From positions 62,001-126,000 of the forward strand of contig NZ_QVPD01000005.1 of NCBI RefSeq assembly GCF_003416885.1: a DNA stretch of 64,000 nucleotides. Direction: 5' to 3'. Each line of letters begins with the position of its first letter. Positions within the stretch are counted from its first letter, which is position 1. Origin of the DNA: Cognatiluteimonas weifangensis (GTDB lineage Bacteria; Pseudomonadota; Gammaproteobacteria; Xanthomonadales; Xanthomonadaceae). The notes under the pieces were generated by a model. It worked only from the letters and a program-made list of their open reading frames with translations. It made no database searches and was not told the origin of the DNA. Position numbers and translations under genes: made by a program. Positions 52,757-62,987 of this stretch are shown here, in pieces.

Positions 52757-54043
52757 ATGTCCGACCTGCTCTGGCAAAAACCCGGTATCGCGGTCGATGC
52801 GCGGATCCAGGCCTTCCTCGCCGGCGACGACGTGGTCCTGGACCGCGAATTCTTCCTGCACGACATCGCCGCCAGCCGCGCGCATGCGCAGGGCCTGCAG
52901 CGCATCGGCCTGCTCGCCGCCGACGAACTCACCGGGCTGGAGCGCGAACTCGAGGTGTTGGCGGACGATTTCCGCCGCGGCGCGTTCGTGCTCGACGATC
53001 GTTACGAGGACGGCCATTCGGCGATCGAGGCGCGCCTGACCGAGCGCCTGGGCGATGCCGGCAAGCGCATCCACGCCGGCCGCAGCCGCAACGACCAGGT
53101 GCTGGTGGCCACGCGCCTGTGGCTCAAGGACCGGCTCGCCGACGCGCAGCGCCACGCGCGCGACGCCGCCGGCGTCGCCCTCGCGCGCGCCGAGGCCGAG
53201 GCCGACCTGCCGCTGCCCGGCTACACCCACCTGCAGCGCGCGGTCGTGTCCAGCGCCGGAATGTGGTGGGCGGGCTGGGCCGAAGCGTTCATCGACGATG
53301 CGCTGCGCGCGCGCGACACCCGCGCCTGGATCGACGCCAACCCGCTGGGCAGTGCCGCCGGCTACGGCGTCAATCTGCCGCTGGAGCGCGACCACACCAC
53401 CGCCGCGCTCGGCTTCGGCCGGCTGCAGCTCGCCGCCACCTACGCGCAACTCTCGCGCGGCAAGTTCGAGCTGGCCGCGCTGGAGGCGCTGGGCAGCGCC
53501 ATGCTCGACCTGCGTCGGCTGGCCTGGGACCTGAGCCTGTTCACCAGCGCCGAGTTCGGCTTCGTCGCGCTGCCGCCGGAATACGTCACCGGCAGCTCGA
53601 TCATGCCCAACAAGCGCAACCCGGACGCGGTCGAGCTGCTGCGCGGCACCTACGCCAGCGTCGCCGCCGCCAAGGCCGAGATCGAGCACCTGCTGTCGCT
53701 GCCCTCGGGCTACCACCGCGACCTGCAACTCTCCAAGGGCGCGCTTTTCCACGGCTTCGGCAAGGGCCTGCAGGCGTTGGCGCTGCTGCCGGATCTGCTG
53801 CGGCGGATGCAGTGGCAGCCCGAGGCGATGCGCGCCGCGCTCGACCCGTCGCTGTACGCGACCGACCTGGCCGTGGACCTGGCCCGGCAGGGCGTGCCGT
53901 TCCGCGACGCCTACCGCCAGGCCGCCGATCCCGCACGCTGGGCCGCCGGCGACCCGCAGGCCAGCCTGGCGGCGCGCACCTCCCCCGGCGCGGCCGGCGA
54001 CCTGCGCCTGGAAGTGCTGCGCCATCGCCTGGATGCCCTGTAG
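52757..54043 (+). CDS. argH: Argininosuccinate lyase
   Basis: 428 aa fumarase/aspartase-superfamily lyase releasing arginine and fumarate. Contains [13 protein letters not shown]-like [28 protein letters not shown], the catalytic His region [12 protein letters not shown] and the signature [19 protein letters not shown]. Start ATG 52757 with AGGAA upstream; 106 bp of non-coding DNA separates it from argC. Last gene of the arginine operon; proBA do not follow. Confidence 0.96.
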   Translation: MSDLLWQKPGIAVDARIQAFLAGDDVVLDREFFLHDIAASRAHAQGLQRIGLLAADELTGLERELEVLADDFRRGAFVLDDRYEDGHSAIEARLTERLGDAGKRIHAGRSRNDQVLVATRLWLKDRLADAQRHARDAAGVALARAEAEADLPLPGYTHLQRAVVSSAGMWWAGWAEAFIDDALRARDTRAWIDANPLGSAAGYGVNLPLERDHTTAALGFGRLQLAATYAQLSRGKFELAALEALGSAMLDLRRLAWDLSLFTSAEFGFVALPPEYVTGSSIMPNKRNPDAVELLRGTYASVAAAKAEIEHLLSLPSGYHRDLQLSKGALFHGFGKGLQALALLPDLLRRMQWQPEAMRAALDPSLYATDLAVDLARQGVPFRDAYRQAADPARWAAGDPQASLAARTSPGAAGDLRLEVLRHRLDAL

Positions 54044-54069
54044 CCCGATCCGATGAAGAGAGCTCCGGG

Positions 54070-54560
54070 GGGTCGGCTTCGGAGAGGGCCGCTGCTCGAC
54101 GGGGCCGGGGAGTACCGCGCCCGCCTGACGACATCGTGTCTCAAGTCGGAGGGCATGCCATCTATGGCCGGCCCTCTTGAGATCGGCTTCGGAGGGAGTC
54201 GCCGCCCGGCGGGCTGGGGGTGCTGCGCCCTCCTGACGACGTCCTGTCTTTAAGTCGGGTCGTGGGCCATCCATGGCCCACTCTCCGCACCCCCAGCCCG
54301 CCGGCCGACGACTTCGCAAGCTTGGAGTCCGTCGCTTCGGGCGGCTCTCTTTTCAAGCGCCGACTCACTTGCCAGAAGCCGGTGGCCCGGCCTGTGCGGG
54401 ACCGTCGGCGGCATGGATGCCGCCGAGGAGCCTACAGGGACGTATTCACGGCGTGTCCCGCACAGGCCGGGCCGCCGGCTTCCCCTGCAGAAGCTTCCGC
54501 ACTCGGGAATGGATCCGCGGCGTCTCCGGCAAACGCAGCACCGCCGGCTTCCCTCGCAGG
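54070..54560. repeat. Intergenic repeat island, mirror of the one at 2.7-3.4 kb
   Basis: Family B appears inverted at about 54070-54150 (diverged) and 54180-54257, followed by GTGGGCCATCCATGGCCCAC and another family-B fragment (54262-54314). Family A follows inverted at 54378-54560, including two GCCGGCTTCCC units and the GGACCGTCGGCGGCATGGATGCC palindrome. The order and orientation are the reverse complement of 2725-3180. No gene is supported in 54044-54622. Confidence 0.8.
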
Positions 54561-54586
54561 GGTTCCCGCATTCGGGAGAAGGGCCA

Positions 54587-54613
54587 TGAAAAAACCGGCC
54601 GCAGGGGCCGGTT
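54587..54613 (-). terminator. Intrinsic terminator of tRNA-Pro
   Basis: On the minus strand AACCGGCC-CCTGC-GGCCGGTT is followed by TTTTC, ten bases past the tRNA 3' end. Confidence 0.88.
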
Positions 54614-54622
54614 CCAGGATCT

Positions 54623-54699
54623 TGGTCGGGGAGACAGGATTTGAACCTGCGACTTCTACGTCCCGAACGTAGCGCTCTACCAGGCTGAGCTACACCCCG
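54623..54699 (-). tRNA. tRNA-Pro (anticodon CGG)
   Basis: 77 nt with encoded CCA. D-arm TAGCTCAGCCTGGTAGAGC, anticodon stem-loop CTACG-TTCGGGA-CGTAG giving anticodon CGG, T-arm GCAGGTTCAAATCCTGT. C1-G72 and A73 are the expected proline identity features. Positions 6 and 67 form a U-U mismatch in the acceptor stem. Confidence 0.96.
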
Positions 54700-54823
54700 A
54701 CAGGTGAGCCCGGCATTGTAAGGACTGGCCCGGGGCGCGGGCAAGGCCCCGGCGGGCCGGATCGGCGAATCGGCGGCCGCCCGCTACACTGTTCAGCTGA
54801 GCCCGTGCCCGGAGTTCCCCCGC

Positions 54824-56176
54824 GTGATCAAGCCCCGCACCCCGCCCGGCGTCCTGGAGCTGTTGCCGCGCGAGCAGATCGCCTTCCAGCGCATGCTCGA
54901 TGCGATCCGCGGCACCTTCGAGGCCTACGGCTTCCTGCCGGTGGAGACGCCGGTGTTCGAGCTGACCGAGGTGCTGCTGACCAAGTCCGGCGGCGAGACC
55001 GAGCGCCAGGTGTATTTCGTGCAGTCGACCGGGGCCCTGGAGAAAAGTGGCGCGGCATTGCCCGAGCTGGCCCTGCGCTTCGACCTGACCGTGCCGCTGG
55101 CGCGTTACGTGGCCGAGCACGAGCACGAGCTGGCGTTCCCGTTCCGCCGCTACCAGATGCAGCGCGTGTACCGCGGCGAGCGCGCGCAGCGCGGGCGTTT
55201 CCGCGAGTTCTACCAGTGCGACATCGACGTGATCGGCAAGGACCACCTGTCGATCCGCTTCGACGCCGAGATCCCGGCAGTGATCAACGCCGCGTTCGAG
55301 AAGCTGGCGATCGGCGAGTTCACCATCCAGTTCAACCATCGCAAGCTGCTGCGCGGCTATTTCGAAGGGCAGGGGATCGACGGCGAGCGCCAGCTGCTGG
55401 TGCTGCGCGAGCTGGACAAGCTCGACAAGCGCGGCGAGGCCGCGGTGGCGGCGACCCTGGCGGGCGAGGGCTTCGACCTGGACGCGGAGGTGGTGGAGCG
55501 GCTGCTGGCGTTCGCCCGCGTGCGCTCGACCGGCCATGACGATGCGCTGGCCAGGCTCGATGCGCTGGGCGCCGGCACGCCGCTGTTCGAGCAGGGCCGC
55601 GACGAGTTGCGCCAGGTGCTGGCGCAGCTCAAGGCGCTGGGCGTGCCGGAGCATCGCTACGCGCTGAACCTGTCGATCGCGCGCGGCCTGGACTACTACA
55701 CCGGCATCGTCTACGAGACCTTGCTCGACGCGCATCCGGAAATCGGTTCGATCTGCTCCGGCGGCCGTTACGACAATCTCGCCAGCTATTACAGCAAGTC
55801 GAAACTGCCGGGCGTGGGCATCTCGATCGGCCTGACCCGGCTGTTCTGGCAGCTGCGCGAAGCCGGCATCGTCGGCGCGGCGGAGAGCTCGGTCGACGTG
55901 CTGGTGGCGCTGCTGGACGACGCCGATCTGCCCGAGGCGCTGGCGCTGTCGCAGCAGCTGCGCGCGGCCGGGTTGAAGGTCGAGACCCAGCTGGAACCGC
56001 GCAAGCTGGCCAAGCAGCTGCAGTACGCCGACCGTGCCGGGATCCGCTTCGCCGTGATCCGCGGCGAGGACGAGGCCGCGCGCGGCGTGGTCGCGGTCAA
56101 GGACCTGCGTCGCGGCGAGCAGTTCGAGGTGCCCCGGACCGGGCTTGCCGACGCGCTGCGCGAGGCGCTGGCATGA
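54824..56176 (+). CDS. hisS: Histidyl-tRNA synthetase
   Basis: 450 aa class II synthetase. Motif 1 region [14 protein letters not shown], motif 2 [29 protein letters not shown], histidine-specific [13 protein letters not shown] and [11 protein letters not shown], motif 3 [12 protein letters not shown], then the anticodon-binding domain (about 355-450). GTG 54824 is the start; TACACT about 35 bp upstream resembles a -10 box. The stop overlaps the ammonia-lyase start (ATGA), so the two are coupled. Confidence 0.95.
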   Translation: MIKPRTPPGVLELLPREQIAFQRMLDAIRGTFEAYGFLPVETPVFELTEVLLTKSGGETERQVYFVQSTGALEKSGAALPELALRFDLTVPLARYVAEHEHELAFPFRRYQMQRVYRGERAQRGRFREFYQCDIDVIGKDHLSIRFDAEIPAVINAAFEKLAIGEFTIQFNHRKLLRGYFEGQGIDGERQLLVLRELDKLDKRGEAAVAATLAGEGFDLDAEVVERLLAFARVRSTGHDDALARLDALGAGTPLFEQGRDELRQVLAQLKALGVPEHRYALNLSIARGLDYYTGIVYETLLDAHPEIGSICSGGRYDNLASYYSKSKLPGVGISIGLTRLFWQLREAGIVGAAESSVDVLVALLDDADLPEALALSQQLRAAGLKVETQLEPRKLAKQLQYADRAGIRFAVIRGEDEAARGVVAVKDLRRGEQFEVPRTGLADALREALA

Positions 56177-57960
56177 GCGCCGCCCCGGCGGAAACCGTGC
56201 GCCTGGACGGCAAGTCGCTGACCCGCGCGCAACTGGTCGCGGTGGCCCGCGGCGCATCGGTCGAACTCGACGACGGGGCGCTGCGCGACGTGGCCCGCGC
56301 CGCCGACTTCCTCGCCGCGCAGGTCGCGCGCGGCGAGCCGATCTACGGCGTCTCCACCGGCTTCGGCAGCAATGCCGACAAGCTGCTTGCCGCCGACGGC
56401 CCGCTGCGCGAGCAGCTGCAGCGCAACCTGATCGTCACCCACGCGGTGTGCGTGGGCGAGCCGTTCGCGCCCGACGTGGTGCGGGCGATGCTGTGCATCC
56501 GCATCAACACGCTGCTGCGTGGGCACTCGGGCATCCGTGTGTCCACGTTGCAGGCGCTGGCGGCGATGCTCAACGCCGGCGTGGTGCCGGTGGTGCCGCA
56601 ACTGGGGTCGGTGGGCGCCTCCGGCGACCTGGCGCCGCTGTCGCACCTGGCGATCGTGCTGCTGGGCGGCGGCGAGGCGTTCTTCGACGGCGAGCGCCTG
56701 CCCGGCGACGAGGCCCTGCGCCGCGCCGGCCTGGCGCCGGCGACGCTGACCATCAAGGAAGGCCTGGCGCTCAACAACGGTACCGCGCAGATGCTCGCCA
56801 CCGGCGTGCTGGCGCTGGCGAAGCTGGAAGCGCTGGCCGACACCGCCGACCTGGCCGCGGCGATGACCCTGGAGGCCTTCGCCGGCCGCAGCGGCGCGTT
56901 CGCGGAGCCGGTCCACGCGCTGCGCCCGCATCCGGGCCAGGTGCACGTGGCCGCGCGCCTGCGCGCGCTGCTGGCCGGGTCGAGCCTGATCGACATCGAC
57001 TACGACCTGGTGCCGCGCTTCGCGCCCGGCGCGCTGGGCGCGCAACGCTTCGACCTGGCCTGGCGCTGGGACGGCGAGCGCATCCACGGCGGCAAGAAGC
57101 GCCAGCCGCAGGACAGCTACTCGCTGCGTTGCGTGCCGCAGGTGCACGGTGCGGTGCGCGACGCGCTGGCGCAGGCCGCGCGCGTGCTCGAGATCGAGCT
57201 CAACGCGGTCACCGACAACCCGCTGGTGTTCCCGGACGCCGGGGACGGGCAGGCGGTGGTTTCCGCGGGCCACTTCCACGGCATGCCGCTGGCGCTGGCG
57301 ATGAGCTACGTCAAGGCCGCGATTCCGGTGCTGGCCTCGATTGCCGAGCGCCGCCTCAACAAGCTGGTGGACCCGGCGACCAACGACGGCCTGCCGGCGT
57401 TCCTGGTCGGCAACGCCGACGGCACCGAGTCCGGCTTCATGATCGTGCAGTACACCGCCGCGGCGATCGTCAACGACCTCGCCAGCCGGGCGATGCCGGC
57501 CGCGGTGTATTCGATCCCGACTTCGGCCAACGCCGAGGACCACGTGTCGATGGGCGCCAACGAGGCGCGCCACGTGCTGGCGATGGCCGACGATCTGGGC
57601 AAGGTGCTGGCGCTGGAACTGTTCACCGCGGCGCAGGCGCTGGAGCTGCGCCTGCGCATGCTCGCGGCTGCGCGCGACCTGGCCGGCGATGCGGACGCGT
57701 TCGCGGCGCGTGTGCAGGGCGGGCCGGCCGGCGACGACGCCGCATGTGCGGCTTTCCGCGCCGGGGTCGACGCACTGCGCGCGGACCTGCGCGACGCCGG
57801 CAGCTTCCACCCCGGCCGCGCCGTGGCGGCGGCGCACGCGGCGATCCGCACACGCATCGCCTTCCTCGACCGCGACCGCGCGCTCGACGGCGACGTGCGC
57901 GCGGCGATGCAGATGCTGGCCGGCGGCAGCGTGCTGGCGGCGGCGCGGGCGGCGGACTAA
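56173..57960 (+). CDS. HAL/PAL/TAL family aromatic amino acid ammonia-lyase
   Basis: 595 aa, longer than bacterial HutH (about 510). The MIO-forming Ala-Ser-Gly is at residues 149-151 ([16 protein letters not shown]); YGVSTGFGS supplies the catalytic Tyr; [18 protein letters not shown] and GHFHGMPLA follow. The specificity pair, SH in histidine lyases and HL/FL in tyrosine/phenylalanine lyases, is TH here ([13 protein letters not shown]), so histidine is the best guess. No hutU/I/G genes are near. It overlaps hisS by 4 bp, an unusual pairing of histidine loading and possible histidine breakdown. Confidence 0.85.
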   Translation: MSAAPAETVRLDGKSLTRAQLVAVARGASVELDDGALRDVARAADFLAAQVARGEPIYGVSTGFGSNADKLLAADGPLREQLQRNLIVTHAVCVGEPFAPDVVRAMLCIRINTLLRGHSGIRVSTLQALAAMLNAGVVPVVPQLGSVGASGDLAPLSHLAIVLLGGGEAFFDGERLPGDEALRRAGLAPATLTIKEGLALNNGTAQMLATGVLALAKLEALADTADLAAAMTLEAFAGRSGAFAEPVHALRPHPGQVHVAARLRALLAGSSLIDIDYDLVPRFAPGALGAQRFDLAWRWDGERIHGGKKRQPQDSYSLRCVPQVHGAVRDALAQAARVLEIELNAVTDNPLVFPDAGDGQAVVSAGHFHGMPLALAMSYVKAAIPVLASIAERRLNKLVDPATNDGLPAFLVGNADGTESGFMIVQYTAAAIVNDLASRAMPAAVYSIPTSANAEDHVSMGANEARHVLAMADDLGKVLALELFTAAQALELRLRMLAAARDLAGDADAFAARVQGGPAGDDAACAAFRAGVDALRADLRDAGSFHPGRAVAAAHAAIRTRIAFLDRDRALDGDVRAAMQMLAGGSVLAAARAAD

Positions 57961-59588
57961 TGCGCTTGCGGCCCGGCCTGCTGCTGGCGCTCGCGCTGCT
58001 GGCGCCGGCGGCCGCGGCGACCCAGGCGCAGGTCCGCGGCACCGTGTTCGAGGATGCCAACGGCAATGGCACGCGCGAGCCGGGCGAAGCCGGCATCGCC
58101 GGCGTGGTGCTGTCCAATGGTCGCCGGATCGTCCGCAGCGGCGCCGATGGCGGCTACGCGATCGCCGCGCGGCCGGACGATGTGGTGTTCGCGATCAAGC
58201 CCGCCGACCGCCGTTTCGGGATGCGCGCGAACGGGCTGCCCGCGTTCTGGTTCGACTTGCGGTCGGCGGCGCCCTCCGGTGCCGCGCCAGGGCCGGTCGC
58301 ACTGCCCGATCTGCGTTTCGATGTCGCGCTGTCGCCGCGCCGCAAGCCACACGGGCCGCTGCAGGTGCTGCTGTTCACCGACCCGCAGGTGAAGTCGCTG
58401 GTCGATGTCGACTACTACCGCCGCGACATCGTCGAGCCGTTGCGCGGCACCGGCGCCGCGCTCGGCCTGACCCTGGGCGACCTGGTCAACGACGTCCCGG
58501 CGCTGTATCCGGCGCTGGATGCGGCGACCGCCGCGCTCGGGGTGCCGTGGCTGCACGTGGCCGGCAACCACGACGTCGACCCCGATGCCGGCGATGACGT
58601 CACCTCGCTGCGCGCCTTCCACGCCGGCTACGGCCCGGACACGGTCGCCTGGGAAGAGCCGGGTGCCACCTTCATCGGCCTGGACGATGTCATCGCCATG
58701 CCCGGCCGGTCTCCGGCCTACGTCGGCGGCCTGCGCGAGGACCAGTTCGCCTTCCTCGAGGCCTACCTGCCGACGCTGCGCAAGGACCGCCTGCTGGTGC
58801 TCGGCGCGCACATCCCGTTCTTCGACACCGCCGCACCCGGTGCGCCGCCGACGTTCCGCCCGGCCGACCGCACGCGCCTGTTCGCGCTGCTGCGCGACTT
58901 TCCGCACGTGCTGCTGCTCAGCGGCCATACCCACAACCAGCAGCACGTGTTCCACGACGCCGGCGACGGCTGGCACGGGGCGCGGCCGCTGCACGAATAC
59001 AACCTCGGCGCGGCCTGCGGCGGCTACTGGTCCGGGGTCGGGGACGCCGCCGGAATCCCCGACAGCGTGATGAGCGACGGCACCCCGAACGGCTACGCGG
59101 TGCTCACCGTCGCCGGCCACGGCGACTACGCGCTGGCCTGGCACAACGCGCGCGACGCGACCGACACGCAGGTCGGCCTGTGGGCGCCGAAAGTCCTGCG
59201 CCGCGGCGCCTATCCCGCCTGGGGCGTCTACGCCAACGTGTACATGGGATTCGAAAGCCGGGGATTCGAGAGCCGGGGACTCGACGGCGCAGGCACGGAC
59301 CGCAGCCGGATCGAATACCGCATCGACGACGGCGCGTGGCAGCCGATGCGCAAGGTGCTGCAGCCGGACCCGCGCCTGCTGGCGGAAAACGCGCGCGACG
59401 ACCTGGCCGATGCCCTGCGCGGCTACGACCGCGCGGTGGAAGCCACCCCGTCCCCGCACCTGTGGCGCGGCACGCTGCCGACCGACCTTGCCCTCGGCCA
59501 GCATCGCATCGAGGTCCGCTACTTCGATCCCTGGCGCGGCGAACAACGCGCGAGCACCGGTTATCGGCTCGAGGCAGCCACCCCGTAA
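57960..59588 (+). CDS. Exported calcineurin-like phosphoesterase with SdrD-B-like N-terminal domain
   Basis: 542 aa. A signal peptide (RLRPGLLLALALLAPAAAA) is followed by a short Ca-binding SD-repeat-like fold (VRGTVFEDANGNGTREPGEAGIAGVVLSNG), a metallophosphoesterase domain (about 130-350: FTDPQVKS, TLGDLVND, VAGNHDVD, LSGHTHNQQ), and a C-terminal beta domain. Metal ligands Asp, Asp, Asn-His and His-x-His are present. ATG 57960 shares a base with the previous stop. The insertion GFESRGFESRGLDG (about 430) is a small in-frame duplication. Substrate unknown. Confidence 0.88.
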   Translation: MRLRPGLLLALALLAPAAAATQAQVRGTVFEDANGNGTREPGEAGIAGVVLSNGRRIVRSGADGGYAIAARPDDVVFAIKPADRRFGMRANGLPAFWFDLRSAAPSGAAPGPVALPDLRFDVALSPRRKPHGPLQVLLFTDPQVKSLVDVDYYRRDIVEPLRGTGAALGLTLGDLVNDVPALYPALDAATAALGVPWLHVAGNHDVDPDAGDDVTSLRAFHAGYGPDTVAWEEPGATFIGLDDVIAMPGRSPAYVGGLREDQFAFLEAYLPTLRKDRLLVLGAHIPFFDTAAPGAPPTFRPADRTRLFALLRDFPHVLLLSGHTHNQQHVFHDAGDGWHGARPLHEYNLGAACGGYWSGVGDAAGIPDSVMSDGTPNGYAVLTVAGHGDYALAWHNARDATDTQVGLWAPKVLRRGAYPAWGVYANVYMGFESRGFESRGLDGAGTDRSRIEYRIDDGAWQPMRKVLQPDPRLLAENARDDLADALRGYDRAVEATPSPHLWRGTLPTDLALGQHRIEVRYFDPWRGEQRASTGYRLEAATP

Positions 59589-59664
59589 CCCCCCCATCGG
59601 AGCGATATGAGGCGCGATCCGGTCAGGGCGGGATCGCAGGCCGGAATCTCGGCTTGCACCGTGC

Positions 59665-60489
59665 CTACGGCAGCAACCCGGTCCGCCGCAGCAGCGCGGT
59701 CAATTCCGCCCGTGAGGACGATGACCAGCCGGCCATGCTGCCGAGCGTCCTGCCATCGCGGATCACGTAGAACGTCGGCATTCTCCAGTCCGTGAATATC
59801 GGCCATTCCGAGCGGTCGTACAGCATCTCCATGGGCGTCTGCGGGTGTTCACGGTTCCAGTCCCGCACCGCCTGCAGGTCTTCCTGTCCCGGCGGCAATG
59901 ACAGCCAGTGCCCGTGCTGACGGAACAGTGGTCCGAGGACCGGGTCGGCAACGATGTCGCGCGCGGCATCGGCGGAAAAATGACAGCCGGCAAGCACCAC
60001 GATCTGCAAGGGCCCGGTATCCATGGGCCGGCGCTCGAGGGTGTCGCCGTCCACATCCATCTGCCACAGCGTCGGTTGGCCGTCGAAGTCGGCATCGGCG
60101 CCGAGGATCCCGGGTAGCGGCGTGAGTTGTGCGGCTGCGTGCGCATCGGTGAAACGACGCGCACGGTCGAACTGGCGTGCGACCAGCAGGGCATCGCGGG
60201 CACTCAGCAGCTCGGCTGGAGCGGCGATCCCGCGCGCAGCCATGTGCTCGATCGTCGCCGCCATCGCTGCTGACGTCACGGGACCGGGGTTGCCGGAGTT
60301 CGCCAGGGATGCAGCGCGATACAGCAGCTTCAGATCGGAATCGCTGGTGCCGCGCAGGTAGTCGGCATCGCGTGCATTCGGAAACAGTGCAAGGTAGCGT
60401 GATGCGAGGGCTTTCCCGCGCTCAAGGTCCGCTGCATCACCGAGGCGCAATTCAAGTAGATACAGCTCGTTGAAGCGTTGCTCAATCAC
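59665..60489 (-). pseudogene. C-terminal part of a split exported thioredoxin-like protein
   Basis: 275 codons from the apparent GTG 60489. Helical N-terminal part (RFNELYLLELRLGDAADLERG, DLKLLYRAASLA), then a thioredoxin-like domain (about 155-270: LQIVVLAGCHFSADAARDI ... PTFYVIRDGRTLGSMAGW) with a single Cys instead of CxxC. Its frame stays open upstream of the GTG, through LTADTPAPALGSV, back into the 3' part of the preceding gene, which carries the signal peptide in the other frame. Read together they make one exported protein interrupted by a single-base frameshift at about 60490-60580. Two separate overlapping genes remain possible. Confidence 0.55.
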
Positions 60490-60919
60490 ACTGCCGAGCG
60501 CAGGCGCCGGGGTATCGGCCGTCAGGCGACCCAGTGGAGGGGATATGTGCGGCGTAGGCTTCCGTTTCCGGCCCGAACAATGCGAGCACGGCGCGGATTT
60601 CGTCGGGAGTCAAGGTTGCGCTGAGGTCGGCCGTGTCGAATCCACCCAGGCCGCGTTCGCCGAACCGCAGGCTGGCCAGGAAACGCATTCGTGCACCTGC
60701 AGGCATGCGATCGAGCGGAGTCTGCTTGCCGGCATGCATTTGCAGCCATGCCTCCAACTGCGCGTGGGAGCGGATCGGCAGGTCAGCGGTGTCGCCCGCG
60801 CTGGATACCGCTTTTGCTGCCGCATCGTCTGCGGTTTTGGCCTGTGCCGTGGAGGTCACCGCGAAGGCGAGCATCATGCATGCGGCAGCAGCTGCCACGG
60901 CGGGTTTCATGGCGGTCAT
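60482..60919 (-). pseudogene. N-terminal part of the split exported protein (signal peptide)
   Basis: 145 codons. A good ribosome site (GGAGG nine bases before ATG 60919) and a signal peptide (MKPAVAAAAACMMLAFAVTSTAQA) open the gene; then LEAWLQMHAGKQTPLDRMPAGARMRFLASLRFGERGLGGF and DLSATLTPDEIRAVLALFG. After LFG the frame becomes unlike the domain and stops at 60482, while the +1 frame continues into the 59665-60489 gene. Likely the 5' half of a frameshifted gene, or a sequencing error. Confidence 0.55.
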
Positions 60920-60969
60920 GTTTTTTCGCCTCCTGGCTCGGGTGATCCGAATCGCAGCCTGCGGCCCGC

Positions 60970-61683
60970 CTACAGCAGTGCGTCGACGGCGTCGAAGGAC
61001 TCCACCCGCGGATGGCCGTGGCAGGCGGCGGCGTCGCGCGGTTGCGGGTAGTCGCTGCGGCGGTCCAGCAGCACGGTGCGCAGGCCGGCGGCGAAGGCGG
61101 CGTCGAGTTCCTCGACCACGTCCGACAGGAACACGATGTCGCCGGGACTGCGGTGCAGCTGGTCGGCGATCAGGCGGTAGCTGTCGGCGTCGCGCTTGTT
61201 GCCGACCTCGGTGTCGAAGAAGGCGTCGAACAATGGCGCCAGGTCGCCGGCGTCGGTATGCCCGAACAGCAGCTTCTGCGCCGGCGCCGAGCCCGAGGAA
61301 TACACCGCCAGCCGATGGCCGGCGGCGTGCCAGCGGCGCAGCCCGGCGACCGCGTCGGGGTACATGTCGGCCTGCAGTTCGCCGCGCAGGTAGCCATCGC
61401 GCCAGAGCAGGCCCTGCAGCGCCTTGAGCGCGGTGTGCTTGCGGTCCTGGTCGATCCAGCCCTGCAGCGTCTCCACGATCATCTCGTCCTTGCACATGGC
61501 GCCGTGCTCGATGGCCACCTGGTCGAGCCAGCGGCGCACCTCGGGGTCGCCGCCGCGCTCGCGCACGAAACGCGGCAGTTCGCGGCGCGCGTACGGGAAC
61601 AACACGTCGCGGACGAAGGCGATCGAGCTGGTGGTGCCCTCGATGTCGGTGAGGATCACGGGGCGCATGCGGGTGGCTGCCAT
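60970..61683 (-). CDS. mtnC: Enolase-phosphatase E1 (acireductone synthase)
   Basis: 237 aa HAD-family bifunctional enzyme of methionine salvage: converts 2,3-diketo-5-methylthiopentyl-1-phosphate to acireductone. Motif I is [15 protein letters not shown], motif [34 protein letters not shown], and motif [14 protein letters not shown]. It follows mtnD with a 1-bp gap. Confidence 0.96.
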   Translation of the reverse strand: MAATRMRPVILTDIEGTTSSIAFVRDVLFPYARRELPRFVRERGGDPEVRRWLDQVAIEHGAMCKDEMIVETLQGWIDQDRKHTALKALQGLLWRDGYLRGELQADMYPDAVAGLRRWHAAGHRLAVYSSGSAPAQKLLFGHTDAGDLAPLFDAFFDTEVGNKRDADSYRLIADQLHRSPGDIVFLSDVVEELDAAFAAGLRTVLLDRRSDYPQPRDAAACHGHPRVESFDAVDALL

Positions 61684-61684
61684 G

Positions 61685-62254
61685 TCAGTCCGCCTGTCCC
61701 GGCTCGTAGCGCGGGAAGCGCGCGGCGATATCGGTGCCGGTGAAGTGCCCGACCCAGCCGTCGGGCGCGGTGAAGAAGCGGATCGCGACGAAGCTCGGCT
61801 CCGGCCCCATGTCGAACCAGTGCCGGGTCGAATCCGGCACCGCGATCAGGTCGCCCCGGGTGCACAGGACCTCGTAGACCTTGTCGCCCACGTGCAGGGT
61901 GAACAGGCCCGAGCCGGCGACGAAGAAGCGGACCTCGTCCTCCTTGTGGAAATGCTCGTCGAGGAACTTGGCGCGCATCGCCTCGCGCTGCGGGTGGTCC
62001 GGGGCGATGCTGACCACGTCCACGCTGCGGAAGCCGCGCTGCGCGACCAGGCGGTCGATGTCGGCGCGGTAGGCGGCCAGCACCTCCTCGGGCGAGGCGC
62101 CGGGGGCGACCGGCTGCGCGGCCTGCCATTGCTCGTAGGCGACGCCGATCGCGGCCAGCTCGCGCGCCATCGCGGCGCGGTCGCCGGTGGCCAGCAACGG
62201 CCGGTCCGGATGCGCTTCGTCGAAGATCCGCAGGCGGCTGTTCATCGGGTGCAT
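61685..62254 (-). CDS. mtnD: Acireductone dioxygenase
   Basis: 189 aa cupin. Metal ligands in [12 protein letters not shown] (HxH...E) and the His in [10 protein letters not shown]. Oxidises acireductone to the methionine precursor 4-methylthio-2-oxobutyrate and formate. ATG 62254 has GAGGAA six bases upstream. It overlaps mtnB by 13 bp. Confidence 0.96.
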   Translation of the reverse strand: MHPMNSRLRIFDEAHPDRPLLATGDRAAMARELAAIGVAYEQWQAAQPVAPGASPEEVLAAYRADIDRLVAQRGFRSVDVVSIAPDHPQREAMRAKFLDEHFHKEDEVRFFVAGSGLFTLHVGDKVYEVLCTRGDLIAVPDSTRHWFDMGPEPSFVAIRFFTAPDGWVGHFTGTDIAARFPRYEPGQAD

Positions 62255-62886
62255 CCCAGGTTCCTCAGGTCGAGCTCGCAGCCGAGCAGGAATTCAAACG
62301 CCTCCAGGTGGCGGCGCGCCTGCGCCATGTCGCGGCCCCAGGCGTACAGGCCGTGGCCGTCGATCAGGTAGCCCCACAGCCGGTGCTGGTCGAGCAGCGC
62401 GTCGACTTGCGCGGCCAGGGTCGGCATGTCCTGGCTGTTGGGCAGCACCGGCAGGTCGAGCGCGGTCTCGTGCGTGGTGTTGCCGGCGAAGGCTTTCAGC
62501 AGCTCGTAGCCTTCCAGCCGCACCCGGCCGGCGCCCGCGTACAGGCGCGAGGCCACCGTCTGCACCCGCGAGTGCGTGTGCAGCACGCAGCCGACCTCCG
62601 GGAAGCGGCGGTACAGCTGCGCGTGCAGCAGGGTCTCGGCGGACGGGCGGTGGTCGCTGCCGACGGCCTGGCCGTCCAGGTCCACGACCATGATGTCGTC
62701 CTCGGTCAGCCGCCCCTTGTCGCGGCCGGACACGGTGATCGCGACGTGGTGGGCGTCGAGCCGGCGCGAGAAGTTGCTGCTGGTGGCCGGCGTCCAGCCG
62801 GCGGCCGCCAGCTCGCGCACGTGGGTGATGATTTCGCCGGCGAGGTGGCGCAGCTGCTGCGCGTCGTAGGGCGGGGGAGCGCTCAT
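62242..62886 (-). CDS. mtnB: Methylthioribulose-1-phosphate dehydratase
   Basis: 214 aa class II aldolase-fold enzyme. Zinc-binding His motifs HTHSRVQTV (about 105) and a third His in [14 protein letters not shown], with the N-terminal [23 protein letters not shown]. First gene of mtnBDC. mtnA and a methylthioribose kinase or phosphorylase are not in the window. Confidence 0.96.
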   Translation of the reverse strand: MSAPPPYDAQQLRHLAGEIITHVRELAAAGWTPATSSNFSRRLDAHHVAITVSGRDKGRLTEDDIMVVDLDGQAVGSDHRPSAETLLHAQLYRRFPEVGCVLHTHSRVQTVASRLYAGAGRVRLEGYELLKAFAGNTTHETALDLPVLPNSQDMPTLAAQVDALLDQHRLWGYLIDGHGLYAWGRDMAQARRHLEAFEFLLGCELDLRNLGCTR

Positions 62887-62937
62887 GGCCGCAGTTTAAC
62901 GCGGCCGCATGGCCGCGACAGGCGCCCGGAAACGGAA

Positions 62938-62964
62938 ACGGCGCGGGCTCGTCGCCCGCGCCGT
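62938..62964 (-). terminator. Probable terminator of the amino-acid permease gene
   Basis: Stem ACGGCGCGGGC / GCCCGCGCCGT with a five-base loop; on the minus strand it is followed by TTCCGTTTCC, an interrupted T tract. It lies between the permease stop (62988) and the mtnB start (62886). Confidence 0.65.
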
Positions 62965-62987
62965 TCCGGTGGCCGCAGGGCGTGCGG

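Noticed and set aside
59248-59290. GFESR duplication in the phosphoesterase as a tandem-repeat module
   Set aside because: Only two and a half copies of a six-residue unit inside a loop; a local slippage event of little significance.
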